The translations under genes and the position numbers were made by a program. A stretch of DNA of 52,520 bases, from the IMG/VR virus record IMGVR_UViG_3300006108_000018, positions 1 to 52,520 of that record, one strand, 5' to 3'. The notes under the pieces were generated by a model that was not told where the DNA came from, did not search any database, and was given only the letters and a program-made list of their open reading frames with translations. The stretch is from a virus. This document shows, one piece after another, positions 24,377-33,228 of the stretch (the stretch's first letter is position 1; the number at the start of each line of letters is the position of its first letter).

Positions 24377-26920
24377 TTAATTCTGTTCTTGTTGAATTGG
24401 TAGATCACCCTGGACGTCTTCTGTTTCGAGAATATCAGGTATGACGTTGTTTAGTAACTCGTCTGTTATCAACGTGATTTCTGGACTCGTGCTCTCAAAT
24501 ACTGGAACAAACAGTTCAGTTTCAACCATCGTGTCAGAAAACTTACCGAAAAGCCGAGTTCCAGCTACGTGGAAAGTATTGTATAAGATATCTTTATATT
24601 TATCGAGTGTAAGAGGTACCTGTATCTCATAAGAGAAGGCTTGATAGTAGTTGCTGTCTTGTAGATATTTATCAGCGCTTAGGAAGCTCCTAGATGTAGA
24701 CCAGTATCCCTGTCCTTTACCGGTTCCTGACTTCGTCACTCTTCCAGTCACCTGGCTGAGAGTGTTGAATTCGGAGATCGTAGTCGTCAGAGCAGCGCCC
24801 TTGCCGTTCTTTGATTTAACGCTTATGAATGGTATCGTCGTGTAGCCAGAACCTGCGTAGGTTAGAGTCGTTCCAACGACAGCTCCGTTGGAGCCAGCTA
24901 TGATAGTACCTCTAGCCTGCGACGTCGTGCCGCCGCCGGTGATGATTAGAGGATCGCCTGTTACGTATCCAGAACCACCGACTAATACAGTCGGAGTCGT
25001 TATACCTCTTGTCAGATATAGCGTAACGAACTCAGTGTCTACATAACCCTTACCAGAATTAACCGGTCCAACTGTACTAACGACGTTAGCACCAATAGAA
25101 GGCGCCGCCGTTATCTTTGCAGCAAGACTCTTAGAGAAATTAACAGCTGAAGTTATGACTGGATCATAAGACGTAAACTGTGATAGTATGATCTGCGGCG
25201 CCATTTTATACTGTGCGGTAGGAGCAGACGCGTATGTCGGTGGACCCCAGAGCTCGATGTAGTTGTCGTTCACGACCTGTTTGATTACGATCGCTTCTTC
25301 AGTATATGCGAAGCCGGCGTTCGCCCTGATGACGATAACGTCGCCGTTTGAGTAGTATGAGGTGAATGCAGTACCGACACCCTGCACCACGTTTGCAGTG
25401 GGCGCGTATGTTACAGTACCGGGAAGAGGGTTAGAGAGTTGTGTAGCCGCTGCAGTAGCGTACGCCTGCTGTGCGTAGTTGTTACCGGTGTTTAGGTTCG
25501 TGAGCGATGATATAGATCCAAAATAATTAGTATCAAACGACAGACAGTCGCTTAAGTTCGCAGATATATTTCCAGCAAAACTTATAGGAAAGTTGAATGT
25601 CAGAGCATTTAACTGATTATTATAGTAGTCGCATATCAGATCTGTATTATATGAAAGCTCTTGTACATAAGTAAGAGCGCCGACAGAGAACGACGCGTTA
25701 GCACCGACCTGCACGCCGTTGCTCTGGTGATCCTTGATTGGAGTACCGATGTATAGATAATGAATTTCTGCTGGGTTAGTAGTTCTAGTGTCCGTAATGT
25801 TGACAGGACCACCACCTAGAGTGCTAGATAGAGTAACGGTAGAGCTGTTTGATGCTACCACGTAGTAGTTGACGTTCGCTCCCATACCTGCTATCGCGGT
25901 GTTTCCATTTGGTACTTCGTAGTATACCTGCGTGTTCACCGCTAAGTAAGTATTAGCGTTTGGTATGCTGATTGTATCGAGAGTATTATCAAAGCCTTTG
26001 GTATTTGCTGTTATCGCAAATGAGTTGGAGAAATATGGATACGTAAAAGATAGAGAGTTAGTGGTGTATCCAAAACCACCAGAGGTGATATCGAAGTTGA
26101 TAGAGCCAAAGCCGCGTGAGAGACTACTTACTCTAACAGAGCCGTTGATGCCGTATGATATTACGTTACCGGTGCTGATGTCGGTGTGTGCGATCGCCAG
26201 AATATCGCCGACGTTGAATCCCTGGCCGCCGTTGATTACTTGAATAGAGTTGAGAGAACCAAGAACTTTTGGCGCCGCAACGATGTCTTCCGCGGATACG
26301 TTTTGATTCGCAAGAACTATCTTCTCGCCGATGATAAACTCAGCTTTTACCGGCTTGATGTTAGAAAGATTTAACGTATAGACTATATTCTTATTGATCG
26401 GCTCTTGAACGACGCTCTCGACGACCGCCGTATAGCCGGAGCTGAGACCGACGACCTGTTGACCGACGTACGACTTCAACAGTGGGCTATAGTTAACTTC
26501 AATATACTTTGGTTCAGTCCACGTACCGTCTGAAGGAATAAAGATATCGTAGCTTGGATTATAGATATCTATGTCTTCGTTGTAGATAAGTCTAAATAAT
26601 AGCTTATAACACTGTAGCGATCCCTTTGATCGATATACGTCAAATATGTGTTTAAGAAGCAGTCGTTTATTAGCGATTACGTTAAACGGTATACCGTATA
26701 GATACTTCTGTTGAAAGTGTGATAGAAATTCAGTAAGAGTGTTATCGATGTCTCTATAGTCGAATAGGTTTCTAGCCTCACCTACTGCGTTTCCGTCTTC
26801 TTCTAACCACTCATAGTACGCTTTTACGAATAGTATAAAGTTAGGACCCTCGGCCTCGTAGAAAGCAGGGAACTGCGACTGGATTAGTGGACTGATATAT
26901 TTTTCTATATCGAATTGCAT
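24377..26920 (-). CDS. gp7: Baseplate wedge protein gp7-like, 847 aa
   Basis: The first 130 residues match the C-terminal conserved domain of T4 gp7. They run FPAFYEAEGPNFILFVKAYYEWLEEDG, then YRDIDNTLTEFLSHFQQKYLYGIP, then YRSKGSLQCYKLLFRLIYNEDIDIYNP, against the T4 pattern NFEAFCEAYIQYLSDGYG ... STKGIEASYKFLFKVLYNEEVEI. Here this domain is N-terminal and the beta-rich remainder lies after it, so the domain order differs from T4 gp7 (1032 aa). The last 130 residues include a helical region and an acidic tail. gp7 is the scaffold of the wedge. It sits between gp6 and gp8 as in T4. Confidence 0.78.
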   Translation of the reverse strand: MQFDIEKYISPLIQSQFPAFYEAEGPNFILFVKAYYEWLEEDGNAVGEARNLFDYRDIDNTLTEFLSHFQQKYLYGIPFNVIANKRLLLKHIFDVYRSKGSLQCYKLLFRLIYNEDIDIYNPSYDIFIPSDGTWTEPKYIEVNYSPLLKSYVGQQVVGLSSGYTAVVESVVQEPINKNIVYTLNLSNIKPVKAEFIIGEKIVLANQNVSAEDIVAAPKVLGSLNSIQVINGGQGFNVGDILAIAHTDISTGNVISYGINGSVRVSSLSRGFGSINFDITSGGFGYTTNSLSFTYPYFSNSFAITANTKGFDNTLDTISIPNANTYLAVNTQVYYEVPNGNTAIAGMGANVNYYVVASNSSTVTLSSTLGGGPVNITDTRTTNPAEIHYLYIGTPIKDHQSNGVQVGANASFSVGALTYVQELSYNTDLICDYYNNQLNALTFNFPISFAGNISANLSDCLSFDTNYFGSISSLTNLNTGNNYAQQAYATAAATQLSNPLPGTVTYAPTANVVQGVGTAFTSYYSNGDVIVIRANAGFAYTEEAIVIKQVVNDNYIELWGPPTYASAPTAQYKMAPQIILSQFTSYDPVITSAVNFSKSLAAKITAAPSIGANVVSTVGPVNSGKGYVDTEFVTLYLTRGITTPTVLVGGSGYVTGDPLIITGGGTTSQARGTIIAGSNGAVVGTTLTYAGSGYTTIPFISVKSKNGKGAALTTTISEFNTLSQVTGRVTKSGTGKGQGYWSTSRSFLSADKYLQDSNYYQAFSYEIQVPLTLDKYKDILYNTFHVAGTRLFGKFSDTMVETELFVPVFESTSPEITLITDELLNNVIPDILETEDVQGDLPIQQEQN

Positions 26921-26924
26921 ATTA

Positions 26925-28757
26925 TTAGTTTTGCTTCTTTATGACGCTGATGATTACGTCATTTGGATCGATGAGTAGAATCTTATTTACACTGGCATAT
27001 AAATCTTTACTGACTGGCATGTAGTATACAGCGATATAAGTTCCGGTATAGTTAAGCATGACGTTGTTTATAGTGACTAAGCCGGTATCGTAGTTTATGC
27101 TTCCGACGTTTGAATTTATAGTAACGAAGTTATTATTATTTACTGTATAGACTATTATGTTTCCGTTGCCGTCATCTCTTAGATAGGAGTCAGTATACTC
27201 ATTACCTAGAGAGTCAGTGTAAGTGAATGAAGTAGAGTATACAGTAGGTTCGTCCGGATAAGTCTTTCCGTAGTACGTGCCTTCTCTCTCACCTGCGTTG
27301 TTGAACTCAAGAACGGTCGTAGTCGCTACGCCGGGTGTAGGCGAGAATCGTTTTTCTAAAATCACAGAAGTATCATTACTGACTATACTCACGTCTGTGT
27401 TGTCGATATCGTTAACGAATCTACTATATCTAAAGTCGTTGTTGAATATGCCGAGATTAGTGTTGCTGTAGTTTATAATAGTCTGTAGCACGGCGCTGGA
27501 GATGTCAGATGGTGAAAGACTAGTTAGTGTGGTGTCGTACTGGACGGTGCTGTTTACTTTTACATAGAGATAGTCTGGATCAGACGTTAGCACTCTCGTG
27601 GAGACTGAAGTATAGTTCTGTAGGTAGCTAACGATACTGTTTTTTAGATAGTCAGGAGCGATGAGGTTGTTCACACCCTTTGGCTTGACGCAGACTACGA
27701 CCTTGCCGAACTGTGCAGGCGTGATAGTCTCACCGCCGTATACATTAACGTCTGCGATCTCACCGCCAAACTGTGAAAGGACGAGAGAGGCGTAGTCGTC
27801 AGTCGCGACGGCTCTCTGCTGAGTCGCAAAGTATCGAGGCGCTCTGAATCTAATAGTTTCTATCGATTCTGCAAGACCGCCTGAAGAAGAATTAGAAGAA
27901 GCGACGATAGTAGAGAGTGTCGCCTGCCCACCGTTGAACGTGCCTAGATTCTGGCTGCACGTGAAGTTTGATATTCCGTCAGCCTCAGGCCCGTGTGCTA
28001 TTCTATAGTTAGCAGTTACTACAGCGCCGTTCTGAGGAATCGTACCGAGCACGCCGTCACCGAATACCAGCTCGTACTGACCGTTCTGCGCCGGCTGCAA
28101 GAAGTATATGTTAGAATTAGAATTGAGGTTGTAGAGTGTAGATACCTGATTGAATATCGTATTAGTCTGACCGTTGTTCTGTGATACGGACACCGACAGA
28201 CTCGTGTTGGTGATGTCGATGTTTGGATTAGAGAGGATGAATCTCTGTGTAGGATTGGTATAGTCTACGATGTATGAGTCGTTTACGAACGTACCCTCAT
28301 AGATAGCGAGATTAGCGACAGTAAAAGTACTATTTGGTGATACATAAGTAGTATTCTCAGCAGTCGTAAATGCGTATGTACCATTAGAATTAGTCCCTAC
28401 GAACACCGCGCCTTTTGGAATAGAAAAGCTACCGCTTATTCCAGTGGCGTTGATAGTGAATCCAATGAACGCGACTGAAGATCTGTTAGACTGCGGAAGA
28501 TAGTTCAGCTCTTTAGCGTGAGACACGACAGAGTTTAATTTCTGAGCTGAATCAAGAAACATCTCAGAAGCTACCATGTTGAGGTAGAACGAGTTTAAGA
28601 AGCTGTTGTAAGACATGACGTCGAGTAGGACGTTCATGTTTGAGCCAGAGAAATCGTAGTCTTTAAATGTGTTCTGCGACTGTAAGAAAGTAACGAAGTT
28701 ACTCTTTAGAGTATCAAAGTCAAGCGATGTTAGATTAAGACTACTATTTGCGGCCAT
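26925..28757 (-). CDS. gp6: Baseplate wedge protein gp6 (gpJ-like), 610 aa
   Basis: The N-terminal 110 residues (FDTLKSNFVTFLQSQNTFKDYDFSGSNMNVLLDVMSYNSFLNSFYLNMVASEMFLDSA) are the signature of the T4 gp6/P2 gpJ family, and the central region contains YGGETITPAQFGKVVVCVKP. The length is close to T4 gp6 (660 aa). gp6 dimers link neighbouring wedges into the ring around the hub and hold the baseplate in its two states. The gene starts 1 base before the gp25 stop region, so gp25 and gp6 are tightly coupled, as in T4-type phages generally. Confidence 0.93.
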   Translation of the reverse strand: MAANSSLNLTSLDFDTLKSNFVTFLQSQNTFKDYDFSGSNMNVLLDVMSYNSFLNSFYLNMVASEMFLDSAQKLNSVVSHAKELNYLPQSNRSSVAFIGFTINATGISGSFSIPKGAVFVGTNSNGTYAFTTAENTTYVSPNSTFTVANLAIYEGTFVNDSYIVDYTNPTQRFILSNPNIDITNTSLSVSVSQNNGQTNTIFNQVSTLYNLNSNSNIYFLQPAQNGQYELVFGDGVLGTIPQNGAVVTANYRIAHGPEADGISNFTCSQNLGTFNGGQATLSTIVASSNSSSGGLAESIETIRFRAPRYFATQQRAVATDDYASLVLSQFGGEIADVNVYGGETITPAQFGKVVVCVKPKGVNNLIAPDYLKNSIVSYLQNYTSVSTRVLTSDPDYLYVKVNSTVQYDTTLTSLSPSDISSAVLQTIINYSNTNLGIFNNDFRYSRFVNDIDNTDVSIVSNDTSVILEKRFSPTPGVATTTVLEFNNAGEREGTYYGKTYPDEPTVYSTSFTYTDSLGNEYTDSYLRDDGNGNIIVYTVNNNNFVTINSNVGSINYDTGLVTINNVMLNYTGTYIAVYYMPVSKDLYASVNKILLIDPNDVIISVIKKQN

Positions 28758-29186
28758 TTATCTGACTCTTTTTAGGTTTATTGTGAGATTAACTGGAGTA
28801 TTAGGATTATTTATTACAGAAAAAATAATGTTTATCTTTAGGTAGTTCTGCTCGTCTGATGGAACTACAGAGACAGATAGGTTGTTCACTCTAGGCTCAT
28901 AGTTCTTTATTGTGTTCTCGATGAACAGCTGCAGGTTTACCTGAGTGATCGCGTCGTTAGGCTCGAACAGGCTTCTATTTACGTTAGTTCCAATGTTAGG
29001 TTGAAACAGTCTCTCGCCGACGTTCGTTAGTACTAGATTCTTTACAGACTGTTTCACAGAATTTTCATTCTGCGTTATCGCTAAGGCTCCACCGTATGGA
29101 GACGCGGCAAACGAGTCCAGAAAGTCTGAAAAGAATATCTTCTTTTGCTTTGAAGAAGTATAGGTATCTGCTCTTGTGACTGCCAT
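28758..29186 (-). CDS. gp25: Baseplate wedge protein gp25 (lysozyme-like fold), 142 aa
   Basis: The sequence matches the gp25/gpW family in length (T4 132 aa) and motif: ALAITQNENSVKQSVKNLVLTNVGERLFQPNIGTNVNRSLFEP in the middle and a C-terminal strand-rich part. gp25 joins gp6 in the wedge core and helps start sheath assembly. It is placed between the spike gene and gp6. Confidence 0.95.
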   Translation of the reverse strand: MAVTRADTYTSSKQKKIFFSDFLDSFAASPYGGALAITQNENSVKQSVKNLVLTNVGERLFQPNIGTNVNRSLFEPNDAITQVNLQLFIENTIKNYEPRVNNLSVSVVPSDEQNYLKINIIFSVINNPNTPVNLTINLKRVR

Positions 29187-29194
29187 TTTTGTCC

Positions 29195-30124
29195 CTATGG
29201 ATATGTGACTGGTGGTGAAGACATGCCGCCACCGTTGATCTTTGTCGGATGACCCTTAATATCAACGTTACCACCGCCGGCGTCGATAGTAATACCAGAA
29301 CTAGTTATTTTAATAGATGCAGAACCAACTTTCAACGTAATAGTAGACTGTGAAGTAATAGTAATATCATTCTGACCGGTTATAGATATAGACGAATTAC
29401 TCGTTAAATTCATCTGTCCTGAAGAGCTGACTACAAACTTAGCATTTGACGTCATATTCGTATCAGAACTAGAATTAGTATTTATAGTCGAATTAGATAT
29501 TACCTGGACGTTTCCCTGCGCCGCGAGTCTATACTGACCTTTGTCCAGCTGCATGTCCATGTTGCCGCCAGGAAGATATAGTCCAAACTCACCAGCCACT
29601 TGACTATAGAAGTTACCGCCTGTCCACTGCGTTTGATCGCCGGCGTTATAAGCGTGATGACTGGTCGTATTTGAATCAGACCCGACGTGCATGACGTGAT
29701 CGTCTTGACCGCCTTTATAGATATCACCCGAGCCTTGATACTCGTGCTTCTCTAGTCCAGTGAAATGGAGCAGGTTTCCTTTAAACGCTGACGTTGAATC
29801 TTTATCGCCCTCGGTGTGGTCTCCGCCAAATATGATGCGTCTAAGAGAAGACGCATACATATTATCACGAGGACCTTCGGTGGAATCAGACTTACCCTGT
29901 GCGTGTACCTTATACGAAGTATTAGCTACTAATTTTCTCTCAGCGCCGTCTGCACCCCACTCTTTAAACGTACCGATCTGGTGAGCGACTCTAATTAGCT
30001 CGTTGTTTGGCGTGTTGTTCCAGATGTGCTCATGACCACACATCGTCTGCTCTACAGACGCCCAAGGATACGTCACTTGGATATCGGTGTTCGGTAGCTT
30101 CTGGTTGGTATTAGCTGACGTCAT
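29195..30124 (-). CDS. Central spike protein, beta-helix (counterpart of the C-terminal part of T4 gp5), 309 aa
   Basis: The N-terminal part (SVEQTMCGHEHIWNNTPNNELIRVAHQIGTFKEWGADGAERKL, about 23-65) follows the T4 gp5 segment that begins YPYVHTMETESGHIQEFDDTPGQERYRLVHPTG. The last 110 residues alternate short strands with Ser/Asn/Thr turns (NSSISITGQNDITITSQSTITLKVGS), the pattern of the triple-stranded beta-helix of membrane-piercing spikes. No lysozyme domain is present. It overlaps the 612-aa OB-fold protein by 4 bases (ATGA). In T4 the two parts are made as one chain and cleaved; here they are separate genes. Confidence 0.82.
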   Translation of the reverse strand: MTSANTNQKLPNTDIQVTYPWASVEQTMCGHEHIWNNTPNNELIRVAHQIGTFKEWGADGAERKLVANTSYKVHAQGKSDSTEGPRDNMYASSLRRIIFGGDHTEGDKDSTSAFKGNLLHFTGLEKHEYQGSGDIYKGGQDDHVMHVGSDSNTTSHHAYNAGDQTQWTGGNFYSQVAGEFGLYLPGGNMDMQLDKGQYRLAAQGNVQVISNSTINTNSSSDTNMTSNAKFVVSSSGQMNLTSNSSISITGQNDITITSQSTITLKVGSASIKITSSGITIDAGGGNVDIKGHPTKINGGGMSSPPVTYP

Positions 30125-31959
30125 GCTGTTGGATTTCCAGATCCGGCTGAATTATTTGATTTTATATTGTCTAAGAAACTTTGTATATTTTGTGGATTAA
30201 AATTACTTGTTGGTTTTTGATTTTTAGTCTTAACTGCTGCGGACGCTAAATTCTTTTTCTGTTTTGCATAACCCATCTGCTTTGAGGCATTCTCTAGAGT
30301 CTTTTGCATCTTACCCTGGTTTAGTACAGACTTAGGCAGGTGCTGCTGCTGCGACTGCTGGATCAACTGACCAAGCAGACCTAGTAGCTGCATGAGCATT
30401 CCCATTATATTCATATTAGAATTATTGCCGAGTGAGTGTTGGTTGCCTTGGTACTGCACTGCAGATCTTGCGTTTGTGAGTAGACCTGTGACCGCCACTA
30501 GGGTAGTCTGATTTACCTTTACGAGTTTAGTCAGATCGTCTAGTAATATATTAATTCCCGCGTTCACTGCGTCTTCGTTTGGCGTCGCGGCATATGGTTG
30601 ACTCGGCGGTCTAGGAGTAAACACTATCTCTCCATTTGGACCTTCCCACTCAATATAACCAGGATATGGATCCGTGCTTGAGTATGTGAACACCTGAAAG
30701 TAGCTATTAGGAACTTCAGACATGTCAATCAACGCGCCAGGTAGCACTGCAGGATTTAATGGAGTCACTGTTGTTACTACAGACACAGGAACACCGTTGA
30801 TGATTTCTGTAGGTGTGATCCCGCTGAATGGTGGAGTCGTAACGTAGAACGCGTTAGCTGAAACGTTTGCAGTAACAGTCGTAGTATAATTTGGAGTTAT
30901 ATCGACCCTGTCCATAAGATCAAGTAGAGCAGTATACAAAGCTTCTTTATCGTAATCTGATAGACTAGCTATTTGAGAACTCTGTGTTACTGTATTACTT
31001 ACCATGCTCAAAATATCAGCGACTGTGGCAGCCACCTGACCAATAGTCTGTGGAACGTAGTACGTATAGTAGTTACCATCAGCGCCACCGATCTGAGGCG
31101 AACCCAGTCCGGCACCTCCTCCACCGCCACCACCGCCTCCACCACCCGATCCACTCATCAATCCACCGAGCATACCGCTGAGCATGCCTGTGATCTGTCC
31201 AAGACCAAACTGGTTTGACAGTTGACCGAGTACCCCACCCATACCCATTCCTGTCAAGCCATTTATGCCACTCATGCTAGTCATATTGGACAGTTGTAAT
31301 AGCCGTTGAATACTCTGTGGCGCTTGTAGTAGGGCTCCGCTTTTATTGCTAGGGTCTATAGACTGAAGCATGCTGAATATATCAGAGGCTTTATTCTTAC
31401 TCACACTAGCAGTCGTAGGAAGTTCTGCAGTACTAGAATACTTCTTCTTCGCCTCGCCTGTTAGTTCTTTTCCATCTTCACTAGACTTATAATCTGCTTT
31501 ATTATATTCAGAAGCGTCTGGCGTTAGCTTGAACAGGTTCTGTGAGTCAGACGAAGATGATCTTGTTAGTATCGAGAACGGGTTAAGTGGAGGATCAGGA
31601 TTATCTAATGCGTGAGTAGGAACGTCGTTGTACTTATTATCGATGTCGTTATTAGCGCCGGTATTCTTCTGCTCATCTTTTAATTTACCGGCGCGCGCGA
31701 ACGTTCCGAGTATGACGGGATGCTGATGCTCCTCGTCCATATAGAATCCCATTACTCTGGATCCTACGATCATGCCTGTTGGCGACTTGCCGATCTTGCG
31801 CGTAGCTGCTGAAGTTATTGGTTGTAGAGGTAGCGCCCAAGCGAGATGCTCGTCTTTAGTGCTCTGCTCGTCGTCTTGAAAGCCGTATATTCTTATTTGA
31901 ATTCTTCCGGACTGCCATGGGTCTTTTAGACTTCTGACTTCACCGATGAAATACTTCAT
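30121..31959 (-). CDS. gp5: Hub-spike linker: gp5-type OB-fold domain plus low-complexity body, no lysozyme, 612 aa
   Basis: Residues 1-95 match the T4 gp5 OB-fold: FIGEVRSLKDPWQSGRIQIRIYG, then LPLQPITSAATRKIGKSPTGMIVGSRVMGFYMD and PVILGTFARAG, against T4 VIQPITSAAMSGIGGS.TGPVEGTRVYGHFLD ... IVLGTYGGI. No lysozyme domain follows. The middle is Met/Gly-rich with an uninterrupted glycine run near residue 275, followed by beta-rich and Gln/Asn/Lys-rich segments to the end. It is encoded between gp27 (1-base overlap) and the spike (4-base overlap), matching the physical order hub, OB collar, spike. Confidence 0.82.
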   Translation of the reverse strand: MKYFIGEVRSLKDPWQSGRIQIRIYGFQDDEQSTKDEHLAWALPLQPITSAATRKIGKSPTGMIVGSRVMGFYMDEEHQHPVILGTFARAGKLKDEQKNTGANNDIDNKYNDVPTHALDNPDPPLNPFSILTRSSSSDSQNLFKLTPDASEYNKADYKSSEDGKELTGEAKKKYSSTAELPTTASVSKNKASDIFSMLQSIDPSNKSGALLQAPQSIQRLLQLSNMTSMSGINGLTGMGMGGVLGQLSNQFGLGQITGMLSGMLGGLMSGSGGGGGGGGGGGAGLGSPQIGGADGNYYTYYVPQTIGQVAATVADILSMVSNTVTQSSQIASLSDYDKEALYTALLDLMDRVDITPNYTTTVTANVSANAFYVTTPPFSGITPTEIINGVPVSVVTTVTPLNPAVLPGALIDMSEVPNSYFQVFTYSSTDPYPGYIEWEGPNGEIVFTPRPPSQPYAATPNEDAVNAGINILLDDLTKLVKVNQTTLVAVTGLLTNARSAVQYQGNQHSLGNNSNMNIMGMLMQLLGLLGQLIQQSQQQHLPKSVLNQGKMQKTLENASKQMGYAKQKKNLASAAVKTKNQKPTSNFNPQNIQSFLDNIKSNNSAGSGNPTA

Positions 31960-33227
31960 TAACTAACTCCCTCATCAAACCCAGCTTTAATGAACTCTAC
32001 TATCGTGGTCCAACGCGGTTTTGATCCAGCGGGATTGACTTTGTTTCTAACGTTAACAGCCAAAACCTTCGCGGTTATCTGAGTCTCAGCGTTACCATCA
32101 CTGAACGCAGACTTATTCGGTATATTTATGTCAAATGTCTGGCCTACTGTTATCTTAGAGTTGCCGTTCACTTCCATCCAACCCTTGTCGTTAGTAAGTC
32201 TTGCGGCCATCGCGTGTTTGTATGGAAGGGACTCTGCGATGTATGTCTGATTAGGAACGTTAGCCTTATCATACGCTATGTGCGCGTCCATTGGTTTCTC
32301 TTCAACAGTGACAGACGAGACGTCAGACGCCTGCTGCTGAGATATTGGAGACTGTCCGGTCGGCAGTTGGAAGTTATTATTCTTAGTAAAGTCTTTCTTT
32401 ACCTGCTTGCCTGAAGCGGCGCAGTACACGCTCTGAGAAGGTGTAGAATTATATCTTAATGGTGTATAGAATGACGTAGGAACGTAGAAGTTTATTATGT
32501 TCTTATAATCGTCAGACGTTGACGTGGTCTTGCTGCCGACGGTCGGGTCCTGCTTGTACGTAAATCCAAGACCCATGTCGTCGTCCATCATCTTCTTGAA
32601 CGTAGTAAATACGTTAACCTGATCGCCGGACTGATTTCTTCCTTTATAGAGTGCGAATGCAGATCCGTCGTTTTGATAGTCTTGAGACACGTGTAGGTTT
32701 CTTAATTTCTTAATTACCTCATACGGCTTCTTGCTGTTCGCACGAAATATCTGCTTACCGTTAGTCTCTTGTCTGATGTCTATCTCGTCTTCAGTGCCGG
32801 TGTAGTTCTTGAGTATGTCTTTGACTACGTTCGACGTCTGATCGTTGTAGCTCTTATTGACTACGTTCTTCTGAGCCTTGAGCAGCTCTGGAGACACCAT
32901 ACGAAGCTCATATGTCTTTGCCTTCATCGCGCCGGTGTGTAGCAGCTTAGCGTTCTCTACCATCATAAAGTTAAAGCTGGCGGGTGAGTCTCCACCAGGA
33001 GTGCTAAAGCTTATCTTTATCTTCTCATCGCCGGCGAGCTTGTTTTGACCAAGAATATCTTGCGAGTCTAGTACGATCACGTCTGCATACGTATGATGGT
33101 CTAGTACGCTCTCATAAGTATTAAAGCTGAGTATAGTTATTCCATTTCCGTTGAAGTCCATTGTACCTCTGTCGGAACTTATCTCAAACTTTTGAATATC
33201 GATATCACCTGGTGTATATGATGCCAT
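31959..33227 (-). CDS. gp27: Baseplate hub protein gp27-like, 422 aa
   Basis: Length is close to T4 gp27 (391 aa). The N-terminal part is beta-rich (FEISSDRGTMDFNGNGITILSFNTYESVLDHHTYADVIVLDS), and the middle has YELRMVSPELLKAQKNVVNKSYNDQTSNVVKDILKNY, a segment typical of hub proteins of the gp27/gp44 group. gp27 trimers form the ring that connects tube, wedges and spike. Its position between gp53 and the gp5 OB protein supports this. It overlaps the OB gene by 1 base. Confidence 0.85.
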   Translation of the reverse strand: MASYTPGDIDIQKFEISSDRGTMDFNGNGITILSFNTYESVLDHHTYADVIVLDSQDILGQNKLAGDEKIKISFSTPGGDSPASFNFMMVENAKLLHTGAMKAKTYELRMVSPELLKAQKNVVNKSYNDQTSNVVKDILKNYTGTEDEIDIRQETNGKQIFRANSKKPYEVIKKLRNLHVSQDYQNDGSAFALYKGRNQSGDQVNVFTTFKKMMDDDMGLGFTYKQDPTVGSKTTSTSDDYKNIINFYVPTSFYTPLRYNSTPSQSVYCAASGKQVKKDFTKNNNFQLPTGQSPISQQQASDVSSVTVEEKPMDAHIAYDKANVPNQTYIAESLPYKHAMAARLTNDKGWMEVNGNSKITVGQTFDINIPNKSAFSDGNAETQITAKVLAVNVRNKVNPAGSKPRWTTIVEFIKAGFDEGVS

Positions 33228-33228
33228 G

